Origin: Thraustochytrium sp. TN22
Lineage: Eukaryota; Sar; Bigyra; Thraustochytrida; Thraustochytriidae
Length of the DNA: 64,000 bases
Assembly (NCBI GenBank): GCA_013306675.1
Contig: JABLUY010000042.1
Location: forward strand, 1-64,000
Reading direction: 5' to 3'
Positions 26,001-35,000 of the stretch are shown one piece after another. Both the position numbers and the translations under genes were made by a program. The first letter of the stretch is position 1. Every line of letters starts with the position of its first letter. Under the pieces are notes generated by a model. It saw only the letters and a list, made by a program, of their open reading frames with translations, made no database searches and was not told the DNA's origin.

Positions 26001-28579
26001 GACGCCTCCTGGGCCGCAGCCTCCTCCTCGCAGGTACGAATCCGAAGGAGTCGGAGCTGGCGCGAGAGGTGACCCGCAATCAAGCGCACGAGGCTCGCAT
26101 CCGCCTCCGTGAAGGCGGAGTCGCCTGTGACGCGCGAGACTTGGATGCAGCCCATGACACGCGGAGCGAGCACCGAGCTCGATGCGAAGAGGCTGGGTCG
26201 CGAAGGGGACGCATTGCCCGAGGCGGATGGCGTCGAGGCGGCGCTCGACGGGCTAAGGGGTCCTGCCGAGCTCTCCGCAGCCGAGTCAGCAGAGACGATG
26301 GGCACGCACAGCAGCGCGCTGGTCTCGGGCCTGTCGAGCCCGCGAACGAGAGCCTCACCGGCCTTGATCTGCTCTTTCGTGGCTCGCTGGGTGCGACCAG
26401 TGCTCAAAGTGCGGCCGACGAGGCCCTGGCCCAGTTTAATGACGAAGGCGTGCTCGCCCAGGCTCCCCGGCACGGGTGTCTGCACGCGCGCGACCGGGGT
26501 CTGCGACGAGGGCCCGGAGGCAGTGTTGTTTTCGGCATCCTCGAGCAAGAGGATTCGCACCCACTGCTGGTGAAGCGGGCTGGCCGTGCTGGCCGCGCTA
26601 CCGCTATGCGCGAGACAGGGGCCGACGATTTCTTGCGCCGCGGCGCAAAGCTGCGAAATAGAACGCGGCGCACTGTCGCAGAGCCTGTCCAGAACTAGGC
26701 GGCCCGCCTCCATGAGCCGTTCGCGCTCTATGTCGGCCTGCTGGCGCAGGGAATCTTGGCGGGCGGCCTCGCCCCTGACGCGAAGGCACTCCTGGCCAAG
26801 CGATGTGGCGGACTCCACTAGCCTGGCACGCTCACGACGCTGCGCGAGCAGCTGGCCGAGCATGACCCGCAACGAATCGACCCACTGCAGCTGGAGCTCG
26901 TTCGCAGCTGCGGCATGGAGCACAAGGTGGGCGTGCTCGTCGATTTTCACAACGTGCACTGCTTGTGGCTCGGTAGGAGCCGCAGGTACCGAGGCCACGT
27001 GCAGGTGGAGGCGAGCCCGGTCCGCGCTGACGATGGCAGGGGCCAGACTCTCCACCAGCGCGCAGACGTCTGCATCCTCGATCGCTCCCGCAAGCTGGCC
27101 CACCAGCTTGAAGAGCAGCTCGGCGCGTCCGGCGTAGTCCTGCCGCGCCTCGAGGCTCTCGATGCGTTCCCGCGCCTGCCCAAGGTCACGCTCAAGATCC
27201 TGCTTGCGCACTTCGAGGGCTGAGGTTCCCCGCGTGACGATCGCGGCTAGGTCGCGGAGCCGCCAGAGGTTCTCCGCAAGCTTGATGGCGGCGGACCGCT
27301 CCCACTCGTCGAAAGGATCGTCCTTGTTGCGACGCCCAAGGAGGACTGTCGTCTCGCGGTCACCTAGTGTGGCGTGGACGAGCATCGTTGTGGGCAGCGA
27401 GGGAACGGAGCGGTCGCCCGTCTCGGTCGCTGTCTGGCGCACGGTGCAAAGGTCGGCATGCAGCGCCGTGCGCAGACCGCGCTCCAGCAGCTCCACAAAG
27501 GCAGCCTCCGGACCGCGCGGCGCGGCAACCTGCGCAATGGCTTCTGCAAGCACGTCCGTGGCGGCTGTGAGCGCTGCCGCGCGCCGTTCCATGGAGCGAT
27601 CTGCCCGCTCGAGGCGCTCTTTGGCGTCCTCGAGCGCTGCGTTGACGCTGGCAAGCGTGCGGTCTTTGAGGGCGCTCATGAGCCTGTGGGCCAATACAAT
27701 TCCAGTTTCCTCGCACACGGACTGCAGCACGGTCTCGGGCGCGTGCGGACACCCATGGAGGCGGAGCACAGCACAGACGTCTGAGCTACCGGCCGCAAAG
27801 ACGGGCAAAAACCGCGAGCCCTCACTCTCGACGGGCTCGCCGCGCTCGAGAACGAAGCGCGCCTCCTCGCCCGCCTGCGGCGCCGGCGCGAGGATGAGCT
27901 CGCAGGATACAGCTCCGAGGAGCGCAGGGAGGTCGGCGCGCACGAGCATGGCGACCTCGTCGCAGGTGGCGCGTTGGTGTAGTTCGAGTCGGAAGCGGTA
28001 CAGGCTCTCCCAGAGCCTGGCCTCGTCACGCGCCGCCGAGAGCGCCTGCGCATCGGCCTGCAGCTGTTGCAGCGTCTCGTGCAGCAGGCTGGCTCTGTCG
28101 CGCTCGGCATCCCAGAGCCCGCGCAGTTCGCTGTTTTGCCGGACAAGCACCGGCAAGAGCGCGAGGCGGCTCTCGATCTCCACGATCTCGGAAGGCGCCT
28201 CGCCCTCGTCTCCCAGCAGCATCAGGTCGCCGGCTTCGTCTTCCTCTTCTTCCTCCTCCTCCTCCTCCTCGCCGAGGCCACGAGTCCCGCCGAGGCCGCC
28301 AAGGCCGCCGAAGCTGCTGCCCAGGATGTCGCGCAGCGTGGGCGAGGCTTGCGACCAGCTCTCGGCCTCCTCGTCCGCGCCGCCGCCCGCGCCGTCGCGC
28401 GCGCCGTCGCCCGACGTCTCGGCGCGCTGGGACCCGTCGTGGCGCCCGAGCCGCTGCTGGTGCGTCATGAGCCCGACGAGGCCGCCACTGCCGCTAGCGC
28501 GGGCTGGGCCGCCGCCGGCACCGGCGCTGGCGCTGCGCGGCCGCCCGCGCGCGCCGCTGCCGCCTGCCGCGCGCCGCAT
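20033..28579 (-). CDS. Giant multi-GAF coiled-coil protein
   Basis: A 2848-residue protein without introns. It starts with a disordered Gly/Ala/Arg region and a poly-Glu run, then alternates predicted coiled coils with GAF-like modules. At least three modules are clear from the core (S/A)LL(C/V)(I/V)P(I/L): TSALLCVPIVSA near 26290-26325, PRSLLCIPIVRS near 23790-23830 and ARSLVVVPLRPA near 21605-21640. Two of these are preceded by the GAF pattern I-x-D-x-x-x-D-P-R-Y. Six or so more weak modules of similar size fit between, giving perhaps nine or ten. GAF domains bind cyclic nucleotides or other small ligands, or only dimerise. No kinase, cyclase or phosphodiesterase is seen. The C-terminus has a coiled coil with a 14-residue (two-heptad) duplication. 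It may be a scaffold or sensor; function is unknown. The ATG at 28579 is the first in frame. Confidence 0.8.
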   Translation of the reverse strand: MRRAAGGSGARGRPRSASAGAGGGPARASGSGGLVGLMTHQQRLGRHDGSQRAETSGDGARDGAGGGADEEAESWSQASPTLRDILGSSFGGLGGLGGTRGLGEEEEEEEEEEDEAGDLMLLGDEGEAPSEIVEIESRLALLPVLVRQNSELRGLWDAERDRASLLHETLQQLQADAQALSAARDEARLWESLYRFRLELHQRATCDEVAMLVRADLPALLGAVSCELILAPAPQAGEEARFVLERGEPVESEGSRFLPVFAAGSSDVCAVLRLHGCPHAPETVLQSVCEETGIVLAHRLMSALKDRTLASVNAALEDAKERLERADRSMERRAAALTAATDVLAEAIAQVAAPRGPEAAFVELLERGLRTALHADLCTVRQTATETGDRSVPSLPTTMLVHATLGDRETTVLLGRRNKDDPFDEWERSAAIKLAENLWRLRDLAAIVTRGTSALEVRKQDLERDLGQARERIESLEARQDYAGRAELLFKLVGQLAGAIEDADVCALVESLAPAIVSADRARLHLHVASVPAAPTEPQAVHVVKIDEHAHLVLHAAAANELQLQWVDSLRVMLGQLLAQRRERARLVESATSLGQECLRVRGEAARQDSLRQQADIERERLMEAGRLVLDRLCDSAPRSISQLCAAAQEIVGPCLAHSGSAASTASPLHQQWVRILLLEDAENNTASGPSSQTPVARVQTPVPGSLGEHAFVIKLGQGLVGRTLSTGRTQRATKEQIKAGEALVRGLDRPETSALLCVPIVSADSAAESSAGPLSPSSAASTPSASGNASPSRPSLFASSSVLAPRVMGCIQVSRVTGDSAFTEADASLVRLIAGHLSRQLRLLRIRTCEEEAAAQEASARATIATLLAQVCALSRAEPASVSPERLQALVRDHTGFRLDIGPGLTTAQLTHAEELEAALGRVRLCSDARTPLFELLCAVLPAALNLVDACTSAHRNHAALQTAQSEVHRIAADYDGLATTTDRLRKLVAIASASPAQGEAATEQEAAEEGGEGRLILAAEAQEVREDPADRLGWYVETLFGPQLVGSWYRVDALPPSFASARQGPVNAPHWAAAPAGPAHVVVVEEDREIEVPFSPGRRLLGVADLEVLVLLARWLGRAHHEHVETSRLTAALDLLSADLRASHANASDAADTRLHSVEALRMVAMCADVDFLERQTAAADVDGLRSALPSWVQRGEPEALACDLVVGEAGMRDAISRGDLLIESPCFGERFAVACRGALEAHETAVRAIANIHAYVVARAEERHAHEEEREALEAQLRHARLQQVLQRVALDVVSAPPSTGTATLLRACCEDLGAEIGATFVHAFELLREDEDRMRCLTSQAPVEVRLPNEAILASPLPADLQDFVHASAAAASPTPATSAPRRYVMTTARDTTQSGRLVLVAGHLLREHETVSENVCDVLERASCALGTALEARSSQLTALENETQALRRSEEAEAKLAHAQEEIQMLQDQRVARCAIDEALAVLANTTSLEEAVDAIENFASRLGTSRVFFRSDLDQFDPWQQPNEAADVTYVDHADASRRTAGEGVVGACALTQQIVAIEDGLLEDPRYVFRIDGGGLDKHPRSLLCIPIVRSSTAADARETLGVICVANPGVEAREQFGPLAAASALALEARTTAMATARLADACSDREALARQVASAARLDEARAACEEVHGAARAAVEAVTRDLARGDTTLTDVLAAVLGTLQDPVARVAEDAVAVLLPAAAEDREGGAATASHGWCVTASGHRWRWRTAEHPGVMRGLGAGALLVREAARLVGVPAPAEDDPSTQIEDLRDADGTIVGHLCLLHARHEGAGRALGAALAPAVAFVHRAQASATAAEEATRSRSELAAQAATRAAEADQHEALLKFASALWTAAVQGRYALCLCIQARLADVLPEPPQLASVRVFMRGAAGLDGDAEVQEDKDLEGRPMLAVGSEAGHIEAGCKVVEYVGSMGQSVRASHRLTLPMLAGSGLVLGVLDLRASPDGPGFGRDSGAADLNAALANALEWCALAVSAVRSASVRDGQIASLQQSLRDAQDDCARLASQLEHRAGTEAEESARSSHRWEATLRGVARVAAAATSVRSQDDLQRLCRAAEREAEVLAGADRGACRLALSSRAESAQGLLSGCVIPLRPLGREEDAAIGFLSLPLEVPERDRVEAAVPALAAVLEAADRAVRATEALAKERDRAQSSRAASERFETRLSELERAAGEQQAREELTLKMLACRSIEELSQVVGTQAAAAYLLPPDRRRECLVELDTRFRYAPEGATSIASAAFVTGEALCIRDVVEDPRYRPGVDGRVIDKQQARSLVVVPLRPASAARSGGKTHGGLLFVWIVSVLSAEELAAVKARGQALARQLASVLERLVAQVGLARRAGADGPWATLCRELCADTVRPAQLKRCLEHLCDQPGLDCTFEGLSVVPASSGRQPGSSFSYMLEDRARALKGDAQIVCKSRAPYVASGSRRIAIPCLSRDSKGRAQVSGILHVCRGPRCDAAAAVPQLQRLGVLIGGFLRRLLRERSALSRLAAFERRTAELEDLMGVSGSSPKGDALAVSRPKTAQPARGGSYPAELVERCQQLEDKLLEAESALHRSERDRAALRTAVQNSERDRVALRTAVQNSEQRVDLLRSKLRHAEQRQVELERNATAVLDSARDVRASLEERQRGDSLSAEAPGRESRPSVGLGHGAPRAPRSTSSPEWRLRTSELGGGGGVDDVRQHGGDLTGFFEDSESKIGPIVVPASAPAPASTLNSGQSQVALEDLHRVCKQMRVSQTKRAEAIRELIQLEHSQMDASRPRTAFTQHQQTPARPPVGSLGTVPWSTISRVSSTARKEAGERR
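20683..20766 (-). repeat. 42-base in-frame tandem duplication (two coiled-coil heptads)
   Basis: Two near-identical 42-base units inside the GAF protein encode SERDRAALRTAVQN and SERDRVALRTAVQN. Fourteen residues equal two heptads, so the coiled-coil register is kept. Confidence 0.9.
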
Positions 28580-30136
28580 CGCGCGCGCAGCCCGGCCGGG
28601 CTCGCGGCTCTGCCCAGCCTAACGACCACATCCTCCTTGCAGCAGGTCTCGGGCTTGGAGGACGAGGACGAGGACCTCGAGCGCGCCACCTTCGAGCGCG
28701 CGGTCACGCTCGAAAGCGAGGTCGGGCGGGGTGCGAGACGAGGCCTCCCTGGCCCTCCTCCCAATGGGCTCAAGTGGCGGCGAGGTGACGGTCACGACGT
28801 GTTGGACGGATGGCACAAGCCGGCCGACATCGACAGGAACCGCGACACACAGGCACATCAAGGTGACACGAATGAAGGGCAGAGCAAGGAGGACGCGAGG
28901 GAGGATGTGGAGGGCGTCAAGGGCCAGTCGCCGTGGAAGGACGACTAGGTGGCGCGCAGGGAGCGACATGTCGATGCAAGCAATAGGAATGGGGAGGTGA
29001 GAGACAGGAGGGAGTGCGAGCTGCGCTGCGCACCCCGCGGTGGCTATCCAAATCTGCAGCCTCGCTTTGCAGTGGTGCAGGCATTCGTTTCCATGCTTGC
29101 GTCACGCACTCTTGGGCCGCGAGACTTTGGCCGGCCTGCTTGATCTCCGCCGGCGCTTATGCAAAGTTGCCCGAGAGACACACGCCAACCGCGAAAGGGA
29201 CCACGGTAGCCTGAAGCAGTGGCCACTGGGACATGAGCCGCACAGCTCCGGAGTACCCACCTGGCACCAGCCTCGTCCCGGCCGCTGGCACGGCGATGGT
29301 TTACTGTTAGTTACACTTTGGCGATGCGGGGTCGCTTGGGTGGCCAAAGATTCCAAAGCCCCCCCCCTGTCATCAGGACACCGGCAGATGCGGGGACAGT
29401 CACTTGAAGAAAGAGTAGGAGAGATAGCCCGGTCGAGAGATTGGAGCGGTACGGTTCCGGGCCTCATGGATGAGTCACCAATGGGTTTCCCGGGGAAACG
29501 ATATCTGCCCGGGTGTACCATCAAGTCTTGCAGTCCGCCCTGGACGACTTTGTAACGACTAGCAGGCGCTTCCTGTCCTCGGCCGCGACAGATTTAAAGG
29601 AAGTAGATGGAATCACGGTACCTACGGCCGTGACTGATTGCCGTCCCGTTCGGTTTGGGCCGCTGATGGGACTCTCACTTCTGCGCCTCCCCGGTAGCAA
29701 CGGCGACAGGCGAACGCTGGCTCTGAGGCTTGGGGACTCAGCTTGCCCACTTCAAGAAGTCGAGGACAAACGTACGCGGGGCGAACTCCATGCCCGAAGC
29801 TTGCCCACTTCGTTTCATCCGTCAGGGAGGCTTGCCGAGTCACCCCGGACAAGTCGTCCGGGTGCGGCGAGGGGAGAAAGAAAATGTCCCAAGCAGGACA
29901 ACGCGCAAGCCCCTCCATGTGGCGAGCCCCGGCCGAAGGTCTTCGAAAGAAGGGGGAGCGCTGGGGACTCCTTGTGTCTCCCTGCAGCAGCTGTAGCAGG
30001 GGACGGCTGGGCCATGGTCCACTGGCCGCAACTTTGGCTGCGGCACGAACCGCGTGACGCGCGACGCGAGCGAGCGAGCGAGCAGAACCGAATCAGCGCG
30101 CGAAAGCGGCAGAAGCTAAAGCAGAACTCCAAATCA
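28580..30136. other. 1.56-kb divergent non-coding region
   Basis: This separates the minus-strand GAF gene from the plus-strand PAN protein. No domain-bearing frame is found, though the PAN frame happens to stay open upstream for 624 bases. It holds a C run near 29362-29368 and GAGC units at 30066-30080, about 55 bases before the PAN start codon. Confidence 0.6.
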
Positions 30137-31939
30137 ATGACAATGATCCGTACCAGCATCCTGGCTTTCGCCATCCTCGCGACAGCGGCGACAGCGCAGG
30201 AGGTGGTTGAGGTTGAGCTCAACACCACCTGCTACAAGTCAGGGCGCTACACCGGCTCCATTGTGGGCTCCGTGAGCTGGAGTGCGGGCGAGGAGGGCGC
30301 CATCACCGAGCCAGAGGACTGCCACGAGCTTTGCCTCGAGGTGGAAGGCTGCAACTTCTGGAACTCTTACATCAAGTCGGATGGCACCACGTGGTGCCGC
30401 CTATTTGCGGAGGTATTTACGATCTCGGAGTTCAAGTCCACCACGGTCACCATCGGAGCAGCGGACTGCGCCGACCAGAAGGCTCTCTCGGTCGTGCCCA
30501 AGTGCGCCACCAGCGGCAAATACTCCGGCACGAGCGATGTCATCACGGAGGACCTGGACGTCGCCTCCCCTGAGGCGTGCCAGGAGAAGTGCCAGGAGCA
30601 CGACAAGTGCAAGAAGTGGAGCTTTGAATCCTACGTTGGCTCGGAGACTTTCCGGTGCAAGCTCCTCAAGAAGGACATTACCCTGAACGAGGGCGTGGAG
30701 GGCTGGACCTACGTGGGCGATAAGTGGTGCACGGAGTCGCCGACAATGATGCCGACGAAGCTGCCGACGGCGCAGCCTACGGCCTTGCCCACGGCTGCGC
30801 CAACGTACCCGGACGACAGCTGCTACGAGGAGGGTGTCCAGTACGCGGGCCTGTCGCTGAAGGTCTACAACCAGAACAGCGACGTGACTGTGGACTCTGC
30901 GCCCAAGTGCCACCTCATGTGCATTGACGCCAAGGACTGCGACTTCTTCACCTTCAAGGCTGGCACCTGGCACGAGTGCACGCTTCTTGCCACTGTTTAC
31001 GAGAGCACCAACAAGACCGGCTACACGAGCGGGTCTGTTGACTGCGCGTCGCGGGCCGTGGAGGACGATGAGCCCGTGCCCAGCTGCGCTGTGCCGAACG
31101 CCTACTGGAATGTCAAGACGAGCCACAAGGCGCACCTTGAGGCGTACGGCTCCATGGACGATATCGCCTCGCCGGCTGCCTGCCAGTCCAAGTGCCAAGC
31201 CAAGCCCAACTGCGCTTACTGGGACTTCCTCGCCAAGCCGTGGGCAGCGACGTGGACGTGCAACCTGTTCAAGGCGGGAATTATCGACGTGGAGCTGTCG
31301 GAGGGCTACGGCCAGAACTACTACAGCGGCCCCAAGTGGTGCACGTCCGCGCCGACGACCGCGAATCCGACCGTCGAGCCAACCGCGTTCCCGACCGACT
31401 CGCCCACCACGCCGCAGCCCACCTCTGCGCCCACCACCTCCGCGCCCACGTCTGCTCGCCTTGCCGAGAGCGACCTGTGCGGCGTTGCAGGCAACCAGAT
31501 CTACAGCGACCAGATCGCTCAGGCCAAGGGCATCGTCACCCCGCTCGACTGTGCGCAGTGGTGCTTCGAGTTCAACGGTTGCGCTGCGTGGTCCCACAAG
31601 GAGAATCTGAAGAATGCCGCCAGGAGTACCTGCTACCTCTTTGGTGACCAGTACCAGACCAAGGCCAAGTCCGGCAAGAACATCCTGTACACGTCCGGCC
31701 CGCTCGACTGCAACGCGCCCTGCTACCGCGAGGCCACCATGCCCAAGGCCAAGAAGGAGATCGACTCGTTCGCCTCGTCCCTGACTGAGTGCGCTCAGGA
31801 GTGTGCCGACACTGGAAGCTGTGCGGTGTGGCATTGGGACGGTGTGGACTGCTCTCTGTACAAGGTCTTCAAGAAGTACAAGGACACCACCGACTCTGGC
31901 GACCTCACTGGCCTTTCCGGCTGCACGGTCTCGATCTGA
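30137..31939 (+). CDS. Secreted protein with six PAN/Apple-like modules and Pro-Thr linkers
   Basis: A 600-residue secreted protein. The N-terminus MTMIRTSILAFAILATAATAQ is a signal peptide with a likely cut after ATA or AQ. Six Cys-rich modules of about 75-85 residues follow, each with a C-x3-C-x5-C core (as in CHELCLEVEGC and CQEKCQEHDKC) typical of PAN/Apple domains. They come in three pairs, separated by PT-rich linkers (SPTMMPTKLPTAQPT and SAPTTANPTVEPT) of a kind common in stramenopile surface proteins. PAN/Apple modules bind carbohydrate or protein, so a wall, scale or adhesion role is likely. No membrane anchor is seen. The frame is open back to 29513, but that start is GTG and would bury the signal peptide; 30137 (or 30143) is preferred. 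Confidence 0.85.
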   Translation: MTMIRTSILAFAILATAATAQEVVEVELNTTCYKSGRYTGSIVGSVSWSAGEEGAITEPEDCHELCLEVEGCNFWNSYIKSDGTTWCRLFAEVFTISEFKSTTVTIGAADCADQKALSVVPKCATSGKYSGTSDVITEDLDVASPEACQEKCQEHDKCKKWSFESYVGSETFRCKLLKKDITLNEGVEGWTYVGDKWCTESPTMMPTKLPTAQPTALPTAAPTYPDDSCYEEGVQYAGLSLKVYNQNSDVTVDSAPKCHLMCIDAKDCDFFTFKAGTWHECTLLATVYESTNKTGYTSGSVDCASRAVEDDEPVPSCAVPNAYWNVKTSHKAHLEAYGSMDDIASPAACQSKCQAKPNCAYWDFLAKPWAATWTCNLFKAGIIDVELSEGYGQNYYSGPKWCTSAPTTANPTVEPTAFPTDSPTTPQPTSAPTTSAPTSARLAESDLCGVAGNQIYSDQIAQAKGIVTPLDCAQWCFEFNGCAAWSHKENLKNAARSTCYLFGDQYQTKAKSGKNILYTSGPLDCNAPCYREATMPKAKKEIDSFASSLTECAQECADTGSCAVWHWDGVDCSLYKVFKKYKDTTDSGDLTGLSGCTVSI

Positions 31940-32088
31940 TCAGCTGAGCTGCTGACACGAAGCACAGCCTTTTGATACTGCGAACAGAAACAGGTTTTTG
32001 TCTTCCAATCTCGATGGGATCTCTCTTCTTCTTGCCTGGTGCTCTTTTTTTTTCTAAGGTTCTAAGGTCACATCGTTCGGCCTGGAGG

Positions 32089-35000
32089 TCAGAGGTTCTT
32101 CTTGTCGATTCCATCGAATTGCTCCTTGGAGATGTCGATGAAAATCTTCTCGAGATCCATGATGGCGATGTTGTAGAGCTGAATGCCGAGGCGGTTCTTG
32201 GCGGACTCGGTGAAACGAAAGACGGAGGCAAGCACCCGTGCAAGACGCGCGCGGTCCTCGTCCGCAAAGGTTATCTGCATCTTGAGGCGTGTGGGAAAGG
32301 CCTCGACGATGGCCGCGTCAAAGCCGGCCTTGAGGTAGGCATCAATCACCTCATCAGAGGGCAGGGCCGGGTTACCAAAGGTGAGGTCGGCGAAGATGCG
32401 ATTGCAGTGCTTCTCCTGCAAGCGCGGAAGCGTTCCGACGGTGACCATGGCACCGTTGACCATGATGCCAATCTTATCGGCCAGCACCTGCGCCTCGTCC
32501 ATGTAGTGAGTGGACAGCATCATGGCAGGGAGCTCCAAGTCAGCGACGACCTGAGCGTCGGCCTCAGACTTGACGGCGAGCTCGGGCTTGAGGATGCTCC
32601 ACAGCTGGTGGCGACCAGCCGGGTCGATGCCGGAGGAGACCTCGTCGATAAGCATGATATCGGCCTCGCCAATGAGCGCGAGCGCCAGGCACAGGCGGCG
32701 CTTGTAGCCGCCGCTAAGATTGACCGCGTACTTGTTGAGGTGCTGCCTGAGGTTGAGCGTGTCCAGCACGGCGTCGACGTGCGCAGCGACGCGCGGGTCG
32801 TTCTTGTCAAGGCCGTGCGCCATGAGCACAAAGTCCATGTGTTCGCGCACGTTCAGCGTGCGAAAGACGGCGTCGTGCTGAGGACAGTACGCGATGCGGC
32901 CGAGCGCGTAGAGCGCCTCGGAGGCCCTGGCGTCGCGGATGGAGACGCCATCCGTGAGGACCTCACCGCCGTCGAGCGACATGTCGCGCAGGACAGTGGA
33001 CGCCGTGACAGACTTGCCGCTGCCGTTTGGCCCGAGGAGCGCGAAGATCTGATTGCGCTCCACCTTGAAGGAAATGCCCTTGACGGCCTCGTTATGCTTG
33101 TACTCGGACGCGAACGGGTCTCTGCCGAGCAGGATAAGGCGCTGGATGTAGTAGCCGATGTCGAGGAAGCGAAGCTGGTATCGTAGCAAGCTGGGCGCGA
33201 TCGTGAAGGTCTTGACGATGTCGCGCACGCGGAGCATGCCGTCGCCATTGCTTGCGCCCTCCATAGCGGCCTCGCGCTCCGCACGCACGTCCTCGTCATC
33301 GGGTTCGATGCCAGAAGCTTGGCCTGGAGATGCGAGAATGGCGGAGGCCCGCACCTGGAGGACAACGACGGCCCAGAACAGGGAGCCGAGCAGGACCATC
33401 ATCATGATGCTGAAGCCGATGCGCGTGTCCCAGGCCCAAGTATCTGCCCACGTCAGGTCGGCGTCATCGTAGGTGTCGGAGATGGCAAAGAGCTCGCCGA
33501 GGCCGCGCTGGAAGGAAAAGGGCGGCAGCACGGAGAGCGCGTCGCCCACCGTGGCTTGCACCTCGGACGTGGTGTAGATTGGCATGGTACCGTAGATGGC
33601 GTAGGGCGCCGCCAGGATGAAGATCATGATGACTGGCTGCCAGCTGCGCGCTGCCTCGACGGTAGGATAGAGCGGTGCGAACATGAGACCGAAGGGCAGC
33701 GTCGAGTAGGCGTAGCTGATGCAGAGCAATATAAAGGCGAGCCAGCGACCGCCCGTGCCGACGATGGGGTTTTGCAGAGCGAATGCGAGGATGAGCGAGA
33801 CCAAAGCGAAGGGCAACCAGTTGACAAGGAGGCCGTTGAGCGAGAAGCCTGCGTAGATGTGCAGGCTGTTGATCCCGTGCAGGCGCATGAAGGTGAAGAG
33901 GCGCGCCTCCTTCATCTCGCTGAGACTGATGACCAAGTAACCGAGCGACACAAAGCCGAGGCCAAGAAACAGCGAGAGCATGAACTGCGGGAAGTTGTAG
34001 CCGCCCTGCGCTGCCACGTAGGACAAACCGCGCAGCTCGGCCTGCACCGAAGCGCCAACGGTGCCCAGGGTAGCGTTGGCCAGGAAGCCGTACATGACGG
34101 GCATGGAGAGCGCCGTGCTGGAGTTGTACATGAGGGTCTGGTTCCCGGGTAGATAGCCGCCCAGGAGAGCGCCCTGGCTCACGTACCAGCTGAGGTCATT
34201 TACGTCGGCTGGAGTGCTGTCGGTGAACTGGACAATGCCGTTTCCCACATCGAGCGAGCCTTCAGCTTGGTCCGGCAAGTTGAAGATTTTGAGCGTGTCC
34301 ACCCCGCCGAGGTCGGCGAAAACCGAGGCAGCGTTGAGGGCAACCGGCGTGATGGACAGAATGGCGTTGGGGTCCTCATCATAGACGTAGTCCACGATAA
34401 AGCCGGCGATGATATAGCCGAGTGGCATGAGCGTGCCGAACATGAGATGTTCGACGGACCGGAAGGACGACCGGTAGACGGTTCGAGCCACGGCGGTGAC
34501 CTTCTTGAAGTTGCTGACTTTGTGCCGCACGGCGCCGCCCTCGAGTGGGCTGGACCAGATAAGGCGAACCTGGTCCGCGAGGCTGGTCACGGCGGAGCCA
34601 ACGTGAAGAACGTGCTGGTCGTCGGCCGCGGTAACGTCTGCGGCGCCAGCAGCATCCTCGTGCGGATGCGAGTGTTGCACCTCGTGCACCTCCTCGCTTT
34701 GGAGCGTCTCGGCGCCGGTCTTGAGAAAGACTTCCTCGAGGGTGGTAAGCTGCAGCGAGACGCTGGTGCAGGCAGCCCTGTCGAGACGCTCGAGCAGGTC
34801 GGCAAAGACGGCCTCGGCGCCGGAAGGCAGCGTCCAGGAGTGCGCGCGGCCGCTGCTGTAGACAAAGTTGGCCTCCGGAACGGCGGCCCGGATGGTGGCG
34901 GCGATGCCATCAGAGGCGGACTCGGAGGGCACCTCGAACTTGAGCGCGTAGCCGGCGCCAAAGTGGTGCTTGAGAAAGAGGTTGGAGCCGCAGGCAACCA

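Noticed and set aside
28067-28948. Open frame of 293 codons on the plus strand
   Set aside because: It lies mostly opposite the N-terminus of the GAF gene and is a composition shadow without domains.
29513-30136. A 208-codon extension of the PAN protein
   Set aside because: The first codon is GTG, the composition is unlike the rest, and a good signal peptide starts at 30137.
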